Assembly: GCA_937982495.1 (NCBI GenBank)
Contig: CALJLX010000221.1
Coordinates: 1 to 5,907, forward strand
From: an uncultured Desulfuromonas sp.
GTDB lineage: Bacteria > Desulfobacterota > Desulfuromonadia > Desulfuromonadales > Trichloromonadaceae
Length of the DNA: 5,907 bases
Direction: 5' to 3'
A model generated the notes under the pieces. The model did not search any database. It was not told the origin of the DNA and worked only from the letters and a program-made list of their open reading frames with translations. This document shows, in pieces, positions 3,420 to 5,907 of the stretch; within the stretch, counting starts at the first letter, position 1; each line of letters starts with the position of its first letter. The translations under genes and the position numbers were made by a program.

Positions 3420-5907
3420 ATGGCGAACAACGTACAGGACGTACATATCCTCCTGGTCAACCAGAATCCGGACAATCGCCGGATCCTGGCGGAAACGCTG
3501 CGCGCGGAGGGCTTTCAGCGCCTCACCGAAACCGCCGATGGCCGCGACGCCGCGCGGGTGCTGCGTCGGGAACGGATCGACCTGCTCATCACCGACGTCG
3601 ACATCGCTCCGCTGGACGGCTGGCGACTCGGCCGCATGGTCCGCTCCGGCATCTTCCTCTGCGATGCCTCCATCCCCCTGATCCTGGTCGCCACCACCTG
3701 GTGCGAGCGGATCGCCGAGACCACCGCCCGCGAATTCGGCTTCGACGCCGTCATCCCCCTGGAACGCTACCCCGAACTCCCCGCGACCCTGAAGGACTGC
3801 CTGAACACGCCGCGCACCGTCGCGCGCAAGCCGACGCTGCTGGTGGTGGAGGATTTCCCCGACAACGCGCAACTCGCCGAACGGATCCTGCAACCGCGCT
3901 TTACGGTGGAAGTCGCGACCGACGGCCAAGCGGGACTGGATGCCTGGTTGCGCCGCCGCCACGACCTGGTACTGCTCGACGTCATGCTGCCGGGGCTTTC
4001 GGGGCAGCAGGTGCTGCAAGGCATCCTGCGGGAACACCCGGACCAGCCGGTGGTGATCATGACCGCCCACGGCACCATGGAACTGGCCGAGGAACTGATG
4101 ATGGAGGGGGCCGCCGACTTTATCACCAAACCTTTTACCCCCGATGCCCTGCGCCGGGTCACGGAAATCGCCGCTCGCCGCGAGGATTACCTGCTCAGCA
4201 ACAAACAGTTCGCCGCCCGTGTCGAATCCCTGCGGGAGAGCCGGGAAGCCTACCGGGCCATCTCCCAGGCCCACCAGCATCTGCTCGACAGCCTCAGCAC
4301 CGTGGTCCTGGAACTGGACACCGAGGGGCGCCTGCATTTTCTCAATCGCGCCTGGGAACGCCTGACCGGTTACACCGTCGCCGAATCCCTGGGTCGGCCC
4401 CTGAGCGATTTTCGTGATGACGGCAACGAGGCGGATTGGCACATCTACCAGAACCGGCTGCAGATGCTGACCTTCGGCAGTTTCCGGGAATGCGCCCTGG
4501 AATTGCGCCTGCGCCACCGCGAGGGGCATGCCGTCTGGGTGGACAGTCGCTTCGACGCCATGACCGGAGCCGCCGGAGGCCGTTCGGTCTCCGCTTGCCT
4601 CGACGACATTACCCGGCGCAAAAAGGCCTTGGCCGAACTGGAACATCTGGCCATGCACGACACCCTCACCGGCCTCTTCAACCGCCATTATTTCGGCCAC
4701 GCCATCAAGCAGATGGCGGCCCTGAGCAAACGCGGACAAGGACGTCACGCCCTGCTCTATATCGACCTCGATCACTTCAAGGTAATCAACGACAGCTTCG
4801 GCCATTACCACGGTGACCTGGTTCTGAAGCAGGTCGCCGAGCTTCTCTCCCGGCGCCTGCGCCGTTCCGACGTCCTCTGCCGCCTCGGCGGCGACGAATA
4901 CGCCGTCCTCCTCGCCAACACCGAGCTCTCCCAGGCCCTGGAAATCGCCGATGAATTCCGCGATCTTATCCAGCACCTCGACTGCCGGATCGAGGACCAG
5001 GCCGCCGAGATCAGTTGCAGCATGGGCGTCGCCGAACTCGACGGCAGCGCGAACCGTCCCGAGGACTACCTCAAACAGGCGGATATCGCTCTCTACGTCG
5101 CCAAAAGCCGGGGGCGCAACCGCATCCACGTCTACGATCCGGCGGATCGGGAAAGCGAAGAACTGCGGCGCAACCTCGACTGGGTGCGCAAGGTACGCAA
5201 GGCCATCGCCGGACAGGGTCTGAAGTTTCATTTCCAGCCCATCCTGCACATCGCCAGCGGCGAAATCAGCCACTACGAGGCGCTGTTGCGTCTGCAGCTC
5301 CCCGACGAGGGGGAAATCTCCCCCAAGGACTTTATCCCCGCCCTGGAACAGGCCGGCGAAATGGCTCTGCTCGACCACTGGGTGATCCGCCAGGCCATCG
5401 TCCTTCTCGGCCGCTATCCCGCACTGCGCAAGCTCGCCGTCAACCTCTCGGCCCAGGCCTTCGACGATAACGGCATTCTCCCCCTGGTGGAAGACCTGCT
5501 GATCGAAAAAGGGGTCAAACCGGAAAGGATCGTCTTCGAATTGACCGAAACGGCGAGCCTCGACAACATTCCCGCCGCCCAGCGGATGATTGTCCGCCTG
5601 CAGCAGCTCGGCTGCGGCTTCGCCGTCGACGACTTCGGCACCGGCTTCAGCACTTTCAACTATCTCAAGGAGTTCCCGGCGGACAGCATCAAGGTCGACG
5701 GCACCTTCATCCGCAACCTGGCCCACGACCCGGTCAACCTGGCCCTGGTCCGCTCCATCCAGGAAGTAGCCCGCACCCTGGGCAAGGAGACCATCGCCGA
5801 ATTCGTCGAGACCGCCGAGGATCTCGAGACGTTGCGCACCCTGGGCATCGATTTCGCCCAGGGCTATTACATCGGTCGCCCCGCGCCCATCGAAGCCTGG
5901 AGTTTTT
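3420..5907 (+). CDS. Two-receiver PAS-GGDEF-EAL protein (diguanylate cyclase/phosphodiesterase), C-terminus beyond window
   Basis: This protein is predicted to make and/or degrade the second messenger c-di-GMP under phosphorelay control. 829 residues are visible. Receiver 1 (about 8-128) keeps phospho-acceptor D59, but its acidic pair is N14-Q15 and the usual Lys is absent (VIPLERY). Receiver 2 (139-250) is canonical: E144-D145, D187, T215, K237. A helical linker and a PAS domain follow (about 277-398, ending DDITRRKK). GGDEF (about 405-575) has metal ligands D449/D492, an active-type GGDEY at 490-494 and an inhibitory I-site RRSD (481-484) exactly five residues earlier. EAL (about 588 on) keeps E620 (YEALLR), N675, E707, D737-D738, K758, E794 and Q814 (QGYYIG). 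No signal peptide or membrane segment is seen, so it is cytoplasmic. The EAL fold is nearly complete at the edge. The cognate kinase is not in the window. Confidence 0.95.
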   Translation, partial: MANNVQDVHILLVNQNPDNRRILAETLRAEGFQRLTETADGRDAARVLRRERIDLLITDVDIAPLDGWRLGRMVRSGIFLCDASIPLILVATTWCERIAETTAREFGFDAVIPLERYPELPATLKDCLNTPRTVARKPTLLVVEDFPDNAQLAERILQPRFTVEVATDGQAGLDAWLRRRHDLVLLDVMLPGLSGQQVLQGILREHPDQPVVIMTAHGTMELAEELMMEGAADFITKPFTPDALRRVTEIAARREDYLLSNKQFAARVESLRESREAYRAISQAHQHLLDSLSTVVLELDTEGRLHFLNRAWERLTGYTVAESLGRPLSDFRDDGNEADWHIYQNRLQMLTFGSFRECALELRLRHREGHAVWVDSRFDAMTGAAGGRSVSACLDDITRRKKALAELEHLAMHDTLTGLFNRHYFGHAIKQMAALSKRGQGRHALLYIDLDHFKVINDSFGHYHGDLVLKQVAELLSRRLRRSDVLCRLGGDEYAVLLANTELSQALEIADEFRDLIQHLDCRIEDQAAEISCSMGVAELDGSANRPEDYLKQADIALYVAKSRGRNRIHVYDPADRESEELRRNLDWVRKVRKAIAGQGLKFHFQPILHIASGEISHYEALLRLQLPDEGEISPKDFIPALEQAGEMALLDHWVIRQAIVLLGRYPALRKLAVNLSAQAFDDNGILPLVEDLLIEKGVKPERIVFELTETASLDNIPAAQRMIVRLQQLGCGFAVDDFGTGFSTFNYLKEFPADSIKVDGTFIRNLAHDPVNLALVRSIQEVARTLGKETIAEFVETAEDLETLRTLGIDFAQGYYIGRPAPIEAWSF

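Noticed and set aside
3117..3475. Small minus-strand frames of about 94 codons in the divergent intergenic region
   Set aside because: They are arginine-rich, lack ribosome sites and overlap the promoter region and the neighbouring gene start.
3242..4417. 391-codon plus-strand frame overlapping the start of the c-di-GMP enzyme gene
   Set aside because: It is extremely rich in R, P, G and H, typical of a wrong frame in high-GC DNA, and it overlaps the true receiver domains.
3414..5726. 770-codon open reading frame on the minus strand opposite the c-di-GMP enzyme gene
   Set aside because: It lies opposite the strongly recognisable REC-REC-PAS-GGDEF-EAL protein. Its translation is low-complexity (G, A, V, D, E and Q rich) without a family motif, as expected from the reverse of GC-rich codons.

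Overview
The window is high-GC bacterial chromosome with long ORFs and ordinary codon use. A σ54-type promoter, a chemoreceptor, a multi-domain c-di-GMP enzyme and an Lrp/AsnC regulator suggest a motile, signalling-rich proteobacterium-like organism. My best guess is the Desulfuromonadia (Geobacter/Desulfuromonas/Pelobacter-like). That placement is an impression from protein style, not a measured result.

Layout, left to right. (1) At 1-778 on the minus strand is the N-terminal 259 residues of a small membrane chemoreceptor, cut by the window's left edge. It has no recognisable sensor domain or HAMP. (2) At 779-1152 there is no gene. This stretch holds a strong candidate σ54 promoter for the receptor (891-906), small dyads upstream of it, and a perfect 44-bp palindromic terminator (1089-1132). 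(3) At 1153-2421 on the minus strand is a complete PLP-dependent decarboxylase of the diaminopimelate decarboxylase family, with several atypical signature loops. (4) At 2422-2618 is an intergenic leader with three inverted repeats. (5) At 2619-3104 on the minus strand is an Lrp/AsnC-family regulator. Its promoter has a perfect -35 box, and its -10 box lies inside a sequence matching the E. coli Lrp consensus at 14 of 15 positions. (6) At 3125-3419 is a divergent intergenic region. (7) From 3420 to the right edge on the plus strand is a REC-REC-PAS-GGDEF-EAL protein, visible for 829 residues. Both c-di-GMP domains keep their catalytic residues, while the first receiver is degenerate.

How the parts may work together (inference). 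The Lrp-type regulator probably represses itself and may control the adjacent amino-acid decarboxylase on the same strand. The terminator after the decarboxylase insulates the receptor, which appears to be driven by σ54. The receptor and the c-di-GMP enzyme are both motility or lifestyle signalling proteins. The enzyme gene also has a weaker σ54-like element just upstream of its ribosome binding site, so both could belong to one RpoN-linked regulon. No mobile element, CRISPR array, tRNA or rRNA was seen, and nothing here forms an obviously new multi-gene system. The most informative signals are regulatory.
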